Shown piece after piece: positions 1 to 5,210 of a stretch of 10,466 bases of DNA. The translations under genes were made by a program, and so were the position numbers. Position 1 is the stretch's first letter; each line of letters begins with the position of its first letter. Under the pieces are notes generated by a model that searched no databases, was not told the origin of the DNA, and saw only the letters and a program-made list of their open reading frames with translations. Source of the DNA: an uncultured Caryophanales bacterium (GTDB lineage: Bacteria; Bacillota_I; Bacilli_A; RF39; UBA660); NCBI GenBank assembly GCA_946414975.1, contig CAMKQS010000054.1, positions 1 through 10,466 of the forward strand, written 5' to 3'.

Positions 1-10
1 AGTTAAAATA

Positions 11-34
11 TGTCTAAAAATGTCTTTTTTTGTC
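11..34. repeat. Helically phased TGTC repeats
   Basis: The tetramer TGTC occurs at 11-14, 21-24 and 31-34, exactly 10 bp apart, each after an A- or T-rich run, with a fourth copy out of phase at 54-57 in the context AAAATGTC. Sites one helical turn apart face the same side of DNA, as expected for a cooperative DNA-binding protein. Position upstream of the excisionase and integrase genes makes a recombination or operator site possible, but low sequence complexity means chance cannot be excluded. Confidence 0.3.
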
Positions 35-59
35 GAAAAATCGGTTAGTAAAATGTCTT

Positions 60-91
60 AAGCCCTTATTTTATAAGGGTTTCTTTCTTTT
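60..91 (+). terminator. Rho-independent terminator of a gene off the left edge
   Basis: A 7-bp perfect stem (CCCTTAT at 63-69 with ATAAGGG at 73-79) closes a TTT loop. It extends outward by a G-T pair and two A-T pairs, and is followed by a T-rich tract to 91. No gene in the window ends just before it, so it most likely ends transcription of an element gene lying left of base 1, and separates that gene from the excisionase gene. Confidence 0.65.
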
Positions 92-107
92 AAAAACTTA
101 ACATTTT

Positions 108-125
108 TTGCATTTTTTCGTGCAA
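108..125. repeat. Small inverted repeat upstream of the excisionase gene
   Basis: TTGCA at 108-112 and TGCAA at 121-125 form a 5-bp inverted repeat with an 8-base T-rich spacer. A separate 8-bp perfect palindrome, GCTTAAGC, lies at 159-166. Both sit in the leader of the excisionase gene, where a repressor or the excisionase itself might bind. I found no convincing promoter for this gene: the -10-like and -35-like hexamers here are badly spaced. Confidence 0.25.
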
Positions 126-206
126 GAAATAAATTTTAAGTATTGATATTCTATAGTTGCTTAAGCGAAAAAAGGAATTCTAATAATTAAGAAAGGACTA
201 GATATT

Positions 207-422
207 ATGAATGAAGAAGATAGAAAAGATATATGTGGGGTTAAAGAAATAGCAGACTATCTTAATATATCAGTAAGTGGTGTTTATAAATTAGTAAGAG
301 AAAAACAAATACCATATTTTAAGGTATTAAGTTGTTTAAAATTTGATTTAAAAGAAATAAATTCTTGGTTAGAAAAAAGTCAAGAAAATGAAAGCAAATT
401 CTCGATATTGCTGGGAATATAA
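207..422 (+). CDS. Excisionase-like HTH protein (MerR/HTH_17 type)
   Basis: This 71-residue protein carries one small winged-helix DNA-binding domain of the kind annotated as 'excisionase family DNA-binding protein'. Residues 10-30 (GVKEIADYLNIS followed by VSGVYKLV) form the helix-turn-helix, and residues 34-56 give the wing and the closing helix ending in W54-L55-E56. A Shine-Dalgarno (AGAAAGGA, 189-196) precedes the ATG by about 10 bases. In integrative elements such proteins bend DNA at the attachment site and bias the integrase toward excision. The gene lies 68 bp upstream of an integrase on the same strand, which supports that role. It could instead be a transcriptional regulator of the integrase. 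The fold is clear; the recombination role is inferred from context. Confidence 0.8.
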   Translation: MNEEDRKDICGVKEIADYLNISVSGVYKLVREKQIPYFKVLSCLKFDLKEINSWLEKSQENESKFSILLGI

Positions 423-464
423 GGGCTTTTGTGGTATAATATATATAGGCAATAAGTCCTTATA
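418..464. repeat. Inverted repeats spanning the excisionase-integrase gap
   Basis: TATAAGG at 418-424 overlaps the end of the excisionase gene and pairs with CCTTATA at 458-464. The right arm also lies in a compact palindrome, ATAAG-TC-CTTAT, at 452-463. The putative integrase -10 element sits between the arms, so a protein binding here could control integrase transcription. The same CCTTAT/ATAAGG motif occurs in the terminator at 60-82 and at 1753-1767. Confidence 0.35.
432..440 (+). promoter_or_regulatory. Extended -10 promoter of the integrase gene
   Basis: TGG-TATAAT at 432-440 is a consensus -10 hexamer with the upstream TGn extension. No good -35 lies at 16-18 bp (TTGCTG at 408-413 is 21 bp away), which is tolerated by extended -10 promoters. 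Transcription would begin near 447 and give a leader of about 44 bases that includes the palindrome at 452-463. The integrase could therefore be expressed independently of the excisionase gene. Confidence 0.55.
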
Positions 465-490
465 CCCCTTTAAATGAAAGGAGTTATAGT

Positions 491-1663
491 ATGGGGTATA
501 GATTACTTGGCACTAATAAAAAAGGTGTCAAAAAATGGTGTGTTTATGTTGAACTTGGTAAAGATATTTTTGGAAAAAGAAAGAAACACGAAGAAAGATT
601 TTATGGAACTCTTGCAGAAGTAAAGATTAAAGATGCCGAACTAACTAAACAATATTATCATAAAGGAAAAACTGCAAATATATCAAATTTAACCTTTGCA
701 GAATATAGCAATATATTTATAAAGAAATATTGTGAGGGTAAAATTGGTTTAGTAACTATAAAGAATTATAAAAGAATATTAAGAACAATTATTCCTTATA
801 TTGGTGGTAGAAAGTTAAGTAAAATAACTACCTATATGTTAGATGATATGTATAAAGAATTAAGAAAAGGACAAAAAGGAAAAGAATTGAGTTATAATTC
901 AATGTATGACTATTACAAATTAGTCAATGTTATGTTTAATCAAGCAATAAAGTGGGAATTCATAACTGAAAACCCAAATGCAAAAGTCCAAAAGCCAAAG
1001 AAACAAAAGGTAGAAAGAAAGTTTTACGATTTAGAACAAGCAAATCTATTGTTATCTTGTCTAGAAAATGAATGTATAAAGTATAGGGCTTTAATAACTC
1101 TTGCTTTAGATAGTGGTGCTCGTAGAGGCGAAATAAGTGCTTTATTATGGAGTGATATAGACTTTGAAAATCATACTTTATCTATCAATAAGTCTTTAAA
1201 GGTAATAAGTAGAGATAAAATTGATGAAAAAGATGTAAAAACCTTATCATCAAATAGAACTATTATATTAAGTGAAAGCACTATTGATGTTTTAAAAGAA
1301 TATAAAGAGTGGCAAGATAACTATATAAAAGAGTTAGGTAGTAAGTGGAAAGGAACTAACAGAGTATTTACATCAGAGTTTGGAGGTCATATGAACCCTA
1401 GCACTTGTTATAAGATATTTACTAAAATCGTAGCGAAAAATAACCTAGAACCTATAAGATTTCACGATTTAAGACATACATCTGCTAGTCTTTTAATCCA
1501 TAAAGGAATGAATTTAAAAGCAGTAAGTGAAAGATTAGGTCATTCTAGCATAAATATTACGAATGATATTTATACACACACTTTTGAAAGTGCAAAAGTG
1601 GAATGTGCAATGGCTTTTGATGACATCTTCAAAAATGTTCAAAAAACTACCAAAAATACCTAA
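491..1663 (+). CDS. Tyrosine-family site-specific integrase
   Basis: This 390-residue protein is a phage/ICE-type tyrosine recombinase that would integrate and excise the mobile element. Residues 1-60 look like the AP2-like arm-binding domain, about 66-175 the SAM-like core-binding domain, and about 178-375 the catalytic domain. The full catalytic set is visible: R211 in SGARRGEIS, K250 in the DVKTLSSNRTI strand, H325 and R328 in HDLRHT, H351 in LGHSSI, and the nucleophile Y361 in DIYTHT. Length and motif order are normal, so the enzyme is probably active. The start follows a strong Shine-Dalgarno (AAAGGAG, 477-483) by 7 bases. It reads toward a tRNA-Ser 3' fragment 160 bp downstream, which is the likely attachment site. 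Confidence 0.95.
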   Translation: MGYRLLGTNKKGVKKWCVYVELGKDIFGKRKKHEERFYGTLAEVKIKDAELTKQYYHKGKTANISNLTFAEYSNIFIKKYCEGKIGLVTIKNYKRILRTIIPYIGGRKLSKITTYMLDDMYKELRKGQKGKELSYNSMYDYYKLVNVMFNQAIKWEFITENPNAKVQKPKKQKVERKFYDLEQANLLLSCLENECIKYRALITLALDSGARRGEISALLWSDIDFENHTLSINKSLKVISRDKIDEKDVKTLSSNRTIILSESTIDVLKEYKEWQDNYIKELGSKWKGTNRVFTSEFGGHMNPSTCYKIFTKIVAKNNLEPIRFHDLRHTSASLLIHKGMNLKAVSERLGHSSINITNDIYTHTFESAKVECAMAFDDIFKNVQKTTKNT

Positions 1664-1676
1664 AAAAAAGTAAAAT

Positions 1677-1700
1677 GGCGAATATTTAGGGCGAACATTT
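1677..1700. repeat. Tandem direct repeat, possible integrase arm sites
   Basis: GGCGAATATTT at 1677-1687 is repeated as GGCGAACATTT at 1690-1700, 10 of 11 bases identical with a 13-bp period. The second copy also forms a 9-bp inverted repeat with AAAATGTTC at 1632-1640 inside the integrase 3' end (GAACATTTT, 1693-1701). Direct repeats between an AP2-domain integrase gene and its attachment site are typical of arm-type binding sites. This assignment is by position and pattern only. Confidence 0.45.
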
Positions 1701-1741
1701 TAAAAATCAAGTTAATAGAAACGAATTAAAAAAAAGATAAT

Positions 1742-1779
1742 GCCTTGTAAAACCTTATAAATAAAGGGAAAACAAAGGC
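1742..1779. repeat. Imperfect inverted repeat between integrase and attachment site
   Basis: GCCTTGT at 1742-1748 and ACAAAGGC at 1772-1779 are near inverse copies (one extra base). They enclose CCTTATA (1753-1759) followed by ATAAAGG (1761-1767). No T-tract follows, so it is a poor rho-independent terminator. It may be a protein-binding site near the element end, since the CCTTATA motif also occurs around the excisionase gene. Confidence 0.25.
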
Positions 1780-1818
1780 TTTACATAAAAACAAATGGAA
1801 TGGAAAAGAGAGATTAGG

Positions 1819-1837
1819 ACACACCTGCTAAGGGTGT
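1819..1837. other. Probable attachment core (attR crossover region)
   Basis: ACACC-TGCTAAG-GGTGT (1821-1837) is a 5-bp perfect inverted repeat around a 7-base spacer holding the GCU anticodon. Tyrosine integrases that target tRNA genes often bind two inverted half-sites and cut at the edges of a roughly 7-bp overlap in the anticodon loop, and this arrangement fits. The integrated element lies to the left and chromosome to the right. The exact crossover and core length cannot be fixed without attL. Confidence 0.5.
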
Positions 1838-1883
1838 AGACCGGGCAACTGGTGCGAGGGTTCAAATCCCTCCCACTCCGCCA
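1820..1883 (+). pseudogene. 3' part of tRNA-Ser(GCU), left by element integration
   Basis: The segment folds as the 3' two-thirds of a class II tRNA. The anticodon loop is CTGCTAA (1825-1831, anticodon GCU). The long variable arm is ACCGG/CTGGT with a GCAA loop (1840-1853). The T arm is GAGGG-TTCAAAT-CCCTC (1856-1872). The acceptor 3' strand CCACTCC (1873-1879) is followed by discriminator G and an encoded CCA (1881-1883). The anticodon stem has one A-G mismatch at A1823/G1833, where C would be expected. No D stem and no perfect 5' acceptor strand precede it, so it is unlikely to be a working tRNA. The intact gene should stand at the other end of the element, left of this window. Confidence 0.75.
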
Positions 1884-1896
1884 TTATAATAATAAG

Positions 1897-1930
1897 ACGC
1901 AATGTATATAAAAATGCTTGCGTTTTTTTT
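1897..1930 (+). terminator. Terminator downstream of the tRNA-Ser fragment
   Basis: ACGCAA at 1897-1902 pairs with TTGCGT at 1918-1923, closing a 15-base AT-rich loop, and is followed by eight T from 1923 to 1930. Its position 13 bp after the CCA suggests it was the native terminator of the tRNA-Ser gene, now separated from the promoter and 5' half by the inserted element. It would also stop read-through from the integrase gene. Confidence 0.6.
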
Positions 1931-2144
1931 ATATTTCGGTACACTTAATATATAATTTGCGGTGTTTCTGCTATACTCAATATTTGAAATTATAATTGTC
2001 AATATAAAAAGGTAAAAAGGGCAAAAAAAATGTAGCAAAAATAAAGAAAATGTGCTATGATTTTAATGTAAATGAGTAAGGTAAGAATGAAAATTATAAA
2101 ACTTTACTAATTATACTCATTATGAAAAAAAGGAGGAATGAAAC
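1931..2144 (+). promoter_or_regulatory. Promoter and long leader of the pilin-like gene
   Basis: Two extended -10 elements are visible: TGC-TATACT at 1969-1977 and TGC-TATGAT at 2053-2061. Neither has a convincing -35. The second would start transcripts near 2068, directly before an 8-bp perfect inverted repeat (AATGAGTA at 2071-2078, TACTCATT at 2114-2121). A strong Shine-Dalgarno AGGAGG at 2131-2136 lies 8 bases before the ATG. The RNA would open with a 51-base AU-rich stem-loop ending just 9 bases before the ribosome site. No riboswitch class is recognised, and there are no other genes in this stretch. Confidence 0.45.
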
Positions 2145-3215
2145 ATGAGTATAAAAAATAAGAAGGGTTTTACCTTAATAGAATTAATAGCAGTTTTAGT
2201 AATACTTGCAATACTAGCACTCATAGTAACACCATTAGTTATGAATATTATAAGAAAAGCAAGAATTTCAGCAGATAAAAGAAGTATCGATGCATATGGA
2301 AGAAGTATTGAGTATGCAATTTCATTATATTTATTAGATAATTTAAAATATCCAACGAGTATAGATCAATTAACTATTGAATACTCAGGTAATCAAGTAG
2401 TATGCTCTACAACACAATTAAATAATGATTCAAGTATATATCTAGCTGGCTGCACAGTAAATGGAAGAAGTGTCGATTATACATATGGTAAAGATGATTC
2501 CTCGACAAATAAAGCATATAGTGTAGGAGATGAAGTTACGTATAATAATGTTGATTATTATGTAATTAAAGATTCAAGTTCAAATGAAACAAGTGTAACA
2601 TTGTTAAAGAAAACTCCATTAACTGTAGAAGAAGTAAATACATATGGAGGAGTAGGAACAGAAAATAACCATGTAAATAAGTATGTAACAGATGATACAA
2701 ATTCAGATTGTTATCAAAAAGCATATAATGTTAATGGTTATGGAGGTATGGCATATTATAGTAGTTCCACTTGTGGAATTGTTGGTCATGATGCTAATAC
2801 TGGTGCAATTGTCGCTACTGATGGTTGTAAAACAGCTTATGCAGATAGTGATGTTAAGTATGTTGTAGATGCATGGGCAACAGCAAAAACAGGCACAAGA
2901 GATTTAGTAAAAGATTCAACAGGATATAAAGCTAGATTAATAACAAAAGAAGAAATTGATAATAATTTTAATTTTGAAGAATATGATTTTAAACCATGTC
3001 CACCATGTGATTCATATAAAAAACAAAGAATTGCTGAAGAGTGGATGGGAGTTAATAATTCATTTGGTTGGGCTACTATGAGTCAATATGAAGAAGGTGA
3101 AAATAAGATTTATTATATTGATTCATCTAGAAGTGTATCTCATTCTTGGGTAAGTTCTCACCAACCGGTTGTTCGTCCAGTTATAACTCTAAATAAAAGT
3201 GCGATAGAAAATTAG
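2145..3215 (+). CDS. Type IV pilin-like prepilin with a large surface domain
   Basis: This 356-residue protein begins with a class III signal. A short basic leader ends at G8, prepilin peptidase would cut before F9, and the mature FTLIE start has glutamate at mature position 5 (E13). Residues 9-35 form the hydrophobic helix that anchors and packs pilins. After about residue 115 comes a large exported domain rich in Ser, Thr, Tyr and Asn. It contains VGDEVTYNNVDYYVI (127-141), VTLLKKTPLTVEEVNTYGG (151-169), GYGGMAYYSSSTCG (198-211) and the C-terminal VRPVITLNKSAIEN. That ending recalls DUF6273-type surface domains (recognition from memory). Seven cysteines outside the leader may form disulfides, including CPPC at 285-288. 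No peptidase, ATPase or other pilus gene is in the window. Its role in adhesion or surface display is inferred. Confidence 0.85.
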   Translation: MSIKNKKGFTLIELIAVLVILAILALIVTPLVMNIIRKARISADKRSIDAYGRSIEYAISLYLLDNLKYPTSIDQLTIEYSGNQVVCSTTQLNNDSSIYLAGCTVNGRSVDYTYGKDDSSTNKAYSVGDEVTYNNVDYYVIKDSSSNETSVTLLKKTPLTVEEVNTYGGVGTENNHVNKYVTDDTNSDCYQKAYNVNGYGGMAYYSSSTCGIVGHDANTGAIVATDGCKTAYADSDVKYVVDAWATAKTGTRDLVKDSTGYKARLITKEEIDNNFNFEEYDFKPCPPCDSYKKQRIAEEWMGVNNSFGWATMSQYEEGENKIYYIDSSRSVSHSWVSSHQPVVRPVITLNKSAIEN

Positions 3216-3236
3216 TAGATAAAATACTAATTTTTT
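3209..3236 (+). terminator. Terminator of the pilin-like gene
   Basis: AAATTAGTA (3209-3217) pairs perfectly over 9 bp with TACTAATTT (3225-3233) around the loop GATAAAA. T-rich sequence runs from 3231 to 3236. The stem overlaps the TAG stop codon at 3213-3215. It separates the pilin-like gene from the next transcription unit, which has its own promoter immediately after. Confidence 0.75.
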
Positions 3237-3239
3237 GTT

Positions 3240-3267
3240 TTGTATTTATAAAATTATGTGATATGAT
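3240..3267 (+). promoter_or_regulatory. Promoter of the 327-residue gene and DUF1848 gene
   Basis: TTGTAT at 3240-3245 and TATGAT at 3262-3267 are 16 bp apart, and the -10 has the TGn extension (TGA at 3259-3261). The transcript would begin near 3274, very close to the Shine-Dalgarno AGGAGA at 3275-3280. The leader would be short, about 14 bases before the ATG at 3288. Confidence 0.5.
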
Positions 3268-3287
3268 TAGCTAAAGGAGAATGCTAT

Positions 3288-4271
3288 ATGGGAAATGATT
3301 TAGAAACTGTTGATGATGTTGCTATAGAATTTAGTGAGGAACAAGAAAAAGAATTAGGTACTTTTTTGGAACCTGGTGATCATGGTAGTAAATATAATTA
3401 TACTTATGTACCACTTCAATATGTAATTAATGTACCTGATGAATATATTATTACAGAATGTATTGAGGCGTGTAAAGCATTTTGGAATAAGAATATAGAG
3501 ACATTTATGGTTAGTAATTATGATGATAATTATTTATATGTGTTAATAATGAATATATCTAAAGAGAATGAAGAAATTATTAAAAAATTGATGGAGACTG
3601 ATTCTAGGTATTTTTATGATGCATATAGAGAGACTTATGGAATAAAAGTAAACGGAATGAGTAAGGGAGATTCTTTCGAACTTTTAACTCTTACAGACGT
3701 ATTTAAAATGCAGGATACAACGAGATATCAAAGTGAAGAAGAGTTTTTAAGTGAATATAAAAGGACTGGTGGAGAGATGTATGTAGATGATGAAGGTAGA
3801 ATATTAACCAAAGTAAATCCATCACTTAAAGATGCAACTATTAATGATGCACTAGATGCACTTAATTGTAGAAATTTATATATTCAAGAAGAAAGAAGAA
3901 TATATGAAAATGAATTATTTTTATCATGGCATTTAAAGTATATAAAATATAAGATGAATATAGTAAAAAATTATTTGGTTAATTTAAAAGAAAATAATAT
4001 AAATAGTAATATAAGTTATGTTAGAGATGTATTTTTGGAGGCAGAGTCAGATTATTTAAAAGAGATATTGCAAGATTATAATGCGAGAGAATATATTAAA
4101 AGTTTAAATAAATTTAGTAGTGATGCATTAATTGATGCTACTATAAAATTAATGAATAATATAGATAGTGGAGTATATAGTAAAGATGAACTTGAAAAAA
4201 TAGAGAAAGATATTATTTTATATTTGGCTGCAATTATAGATAAAAAAGATGCTAAATCTAAAATAAAGTGA
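3288..4271 (+). CDS. Uncharacterised 327-residue acidic protein
   Basis: I do not recognise this protein. It has no signal peptide or membrane segment, so it is probably cytoplasmic. Residues 35-105 look alpha/beta: strand VPLQYVINV (41-49), helix IITECIEACKAFWNK (54-68), strand ETFMVSNY (71-78), strand YLYVLIMNI (82-90), then helix. This resembles a small ferredoxin-like half, judged by eye only. From about 185 to the end it is almost entirely helical and charged (many K, E, N). A Shine-Dalgarno AGGAGA precedes the ATG by 7 bases. The DUF1848-type gene starts 6 bp after its stop, so the two are very probably co-transcribed and translationally coupled. Confidence 0.8.
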   Translation: MGNDLETVDDVAIEFSEEQEKELGTFLEPGDHGSKYNYTYVPLQYVINVPDEYIITECIEACKAFWNKNIETFMVSNYDDNYLYVLIMNISKENEEIIKKLMETDSRYFYDAYRETYGIKVNGMSKGDSFELLTLTDVFKMQDTTRYQSEEEFLSEYKRTGGEMYVDDEGRILTKVNPSLKDATINDALDALNCRNLYIQEERRIYENELFLSWHLKYIKYKMNIVKNYLVNLKENNINSNISYVRDVFLEAESDYLKEILQDYNAREYIKSLNKFSSDALIDATIKLMNNIDSGVYSKDELEKIEKDIILYLAAIIDKKDAKSKIK

Positions 4272-4277
4272 TTTTAT

Positions 4278-5156
4278 ATGATACTTAATGTTAGTGGAAG
4301 AACTGATATAGTTGCTTTTTATTCTAAATGGTTTATGAATAGATATGAAGAAGGGTTTGTAGATGTAAGAAATCCTTTTAATCCTAAATTAGTTAGTAGA
4401 ATATATTTTAAGGATGTTGATTTAATAATGTTTTGTACTAAGAATCCTATACCTATTATTAAATATTTGCAAAAAATTAATAAGCCAATTTTATTCCATA
4501 TAACACTCACTCCATATAAGAATGATATTGAGGTAAATGTTAAGAATAAAGGTTTAATAATTGAAGCAATAAAAAAGGTTTCAAATATTATTGGTATTGA
4601 TAATGTAGTAGTAAGATATGATCCTATTTTTTTAAGTGATAAATATAATGTTGATTATCATAAAAGAGCATTTTCGCATATGTGTGAGCTTTTGGATGGT
4701 TACATAAATAAAATAGTTGTATCATTTATGGATGAATATAAAAATGTAAAGAATAATTATAGTATACTTAAGTATAGAGAGTTTACTGAATCTGATTATA
4801 AAGAGATAGGACTATCTTTTAGTGCGAGTGCAAAAGAACATAACATGGCTGTTCAAACGTGTTATGAATCTAGAAATTTAGAAGAATATGGTTTTATTAA
4901 AGGTGAATGTTTATCTACAACATTAGCTTATATTATGACTGGAAAAAAATATAAAATTTGGAAAGCTAGAAATTGTAATTGCGCTGAGATGGTAGATATA
5001 GGAGTTTATAATACATGTAAACATTTTTGTAAGTATTGTTATGCTAATTTTGATGAGAAAGAAGTTAATAGCAATTTTTTAAATCATAATGTTAATTCTT
5101 CGTTACTTATTGGTCAAATTGAAGACTCTGATATAATTAAAGTTAGAAATAAATAG
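4278..5156 (+). CDS. DUF1848-type protein with C-terminal Cys-x3-Cys-x2-Cys motif
   Basis: The 292-residue protein matches my memory of the DUF1848 family, whose biochemical function is not established to my knowledge. Family hallmarks are visible: SGRTDIVAFYSKWFMNR (6-22), RNPFNP (31-36), FCTKNP (52-57), FHITLTPY (73-80), VVRYDPIF (111-118) and SFMDEY (149-154). The C-terminal cluster has C233 and C235 in RNCNCAEM, then DIGVYNTC (240-247) with C247-x3-C251-x2-C254. That spacing is the radical-SAM iron-sulfur motif, here at the C-terminus instead of the N-terminus. An oxygen-sensitive 4Fe-4S enzyme is therefore plausible, with a TIM-barrel-like body; this is inference. The ATG has no Shine-Dalgarno and lies 6 bp after the preceding stop, so translation probably relies on coupling. 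Confidence 0.8.
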   Translation: MILNVSGRTDIVAFYSKWFMNRYEEGFVDVRNPFNPKLVSRIYFKDVDLIMFCTKNPIPIIKYLQKINKPILFHITLTPYKNDIEVNVKNKGLIIEAIKKVSNIIGIDNVVVRYDPIFLSDKYNVDYHKRAFSHMCELLDGYINKIVVSFMDEYKNVKNNYSILKYREFTESDYKEIGLSFSASAKEHNMAVQTCYESRNLEEYGFIKGECLSTTLAYIMTGKKYKIWKARNCNCAEMVDIGVYNTCKHFCKYCYANFDEKEVNSNFLNHNVNSSLLIGQIEDSDIIKVRNK

Positions 5157-5177
5157 GATAGTTATCTAGTTTTTTTT
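5154..5177 (+). terminator. Weak terminator-like hairpin after the DUF1848 gene
   Basis: TAGGATA (5154-5160) and TATCTA (5163-5168) can pair with one bulged G, and eight T follow at 5170-5177. The stem starts at the TAG stop codon. The stem is short and AT-rich, so termination would be partial at best and read-through into the 1022-residue gene is likely. A TGT-TATTAT extended -10 at 5187-5195 could also serve that gene, but would leave a leader of only about 9 bases. Confidence 0.35.
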
Positions 5178-5210
5178 ATATTTATTTGTTATTATATACA
5201 TGGTGGTAAT

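Noticed and set aside
1797..1883. A complete, functional tRNA-Ser gene
   Set aside because: No D stem can form between 1804 and 1819, the acceptor stem has a mismatch, and the anticodon stem has an A-G mismatch. Only the 3' part is convincing.
2145..3215. Pilin-like gene as cargo of the integrative element
   Set aside because: It lies on the chromosomal side of the 5'-truncated tRNA fragment, beyond the predicted element end. It could belong to an older insertion, but nothing here shows that.
4319..4510. A 63-codon reading frame on the minus strand
   Set aside because: It lies wholly within the DUF1848-type gene, has no ribosome site, and shows no recognisable motif.
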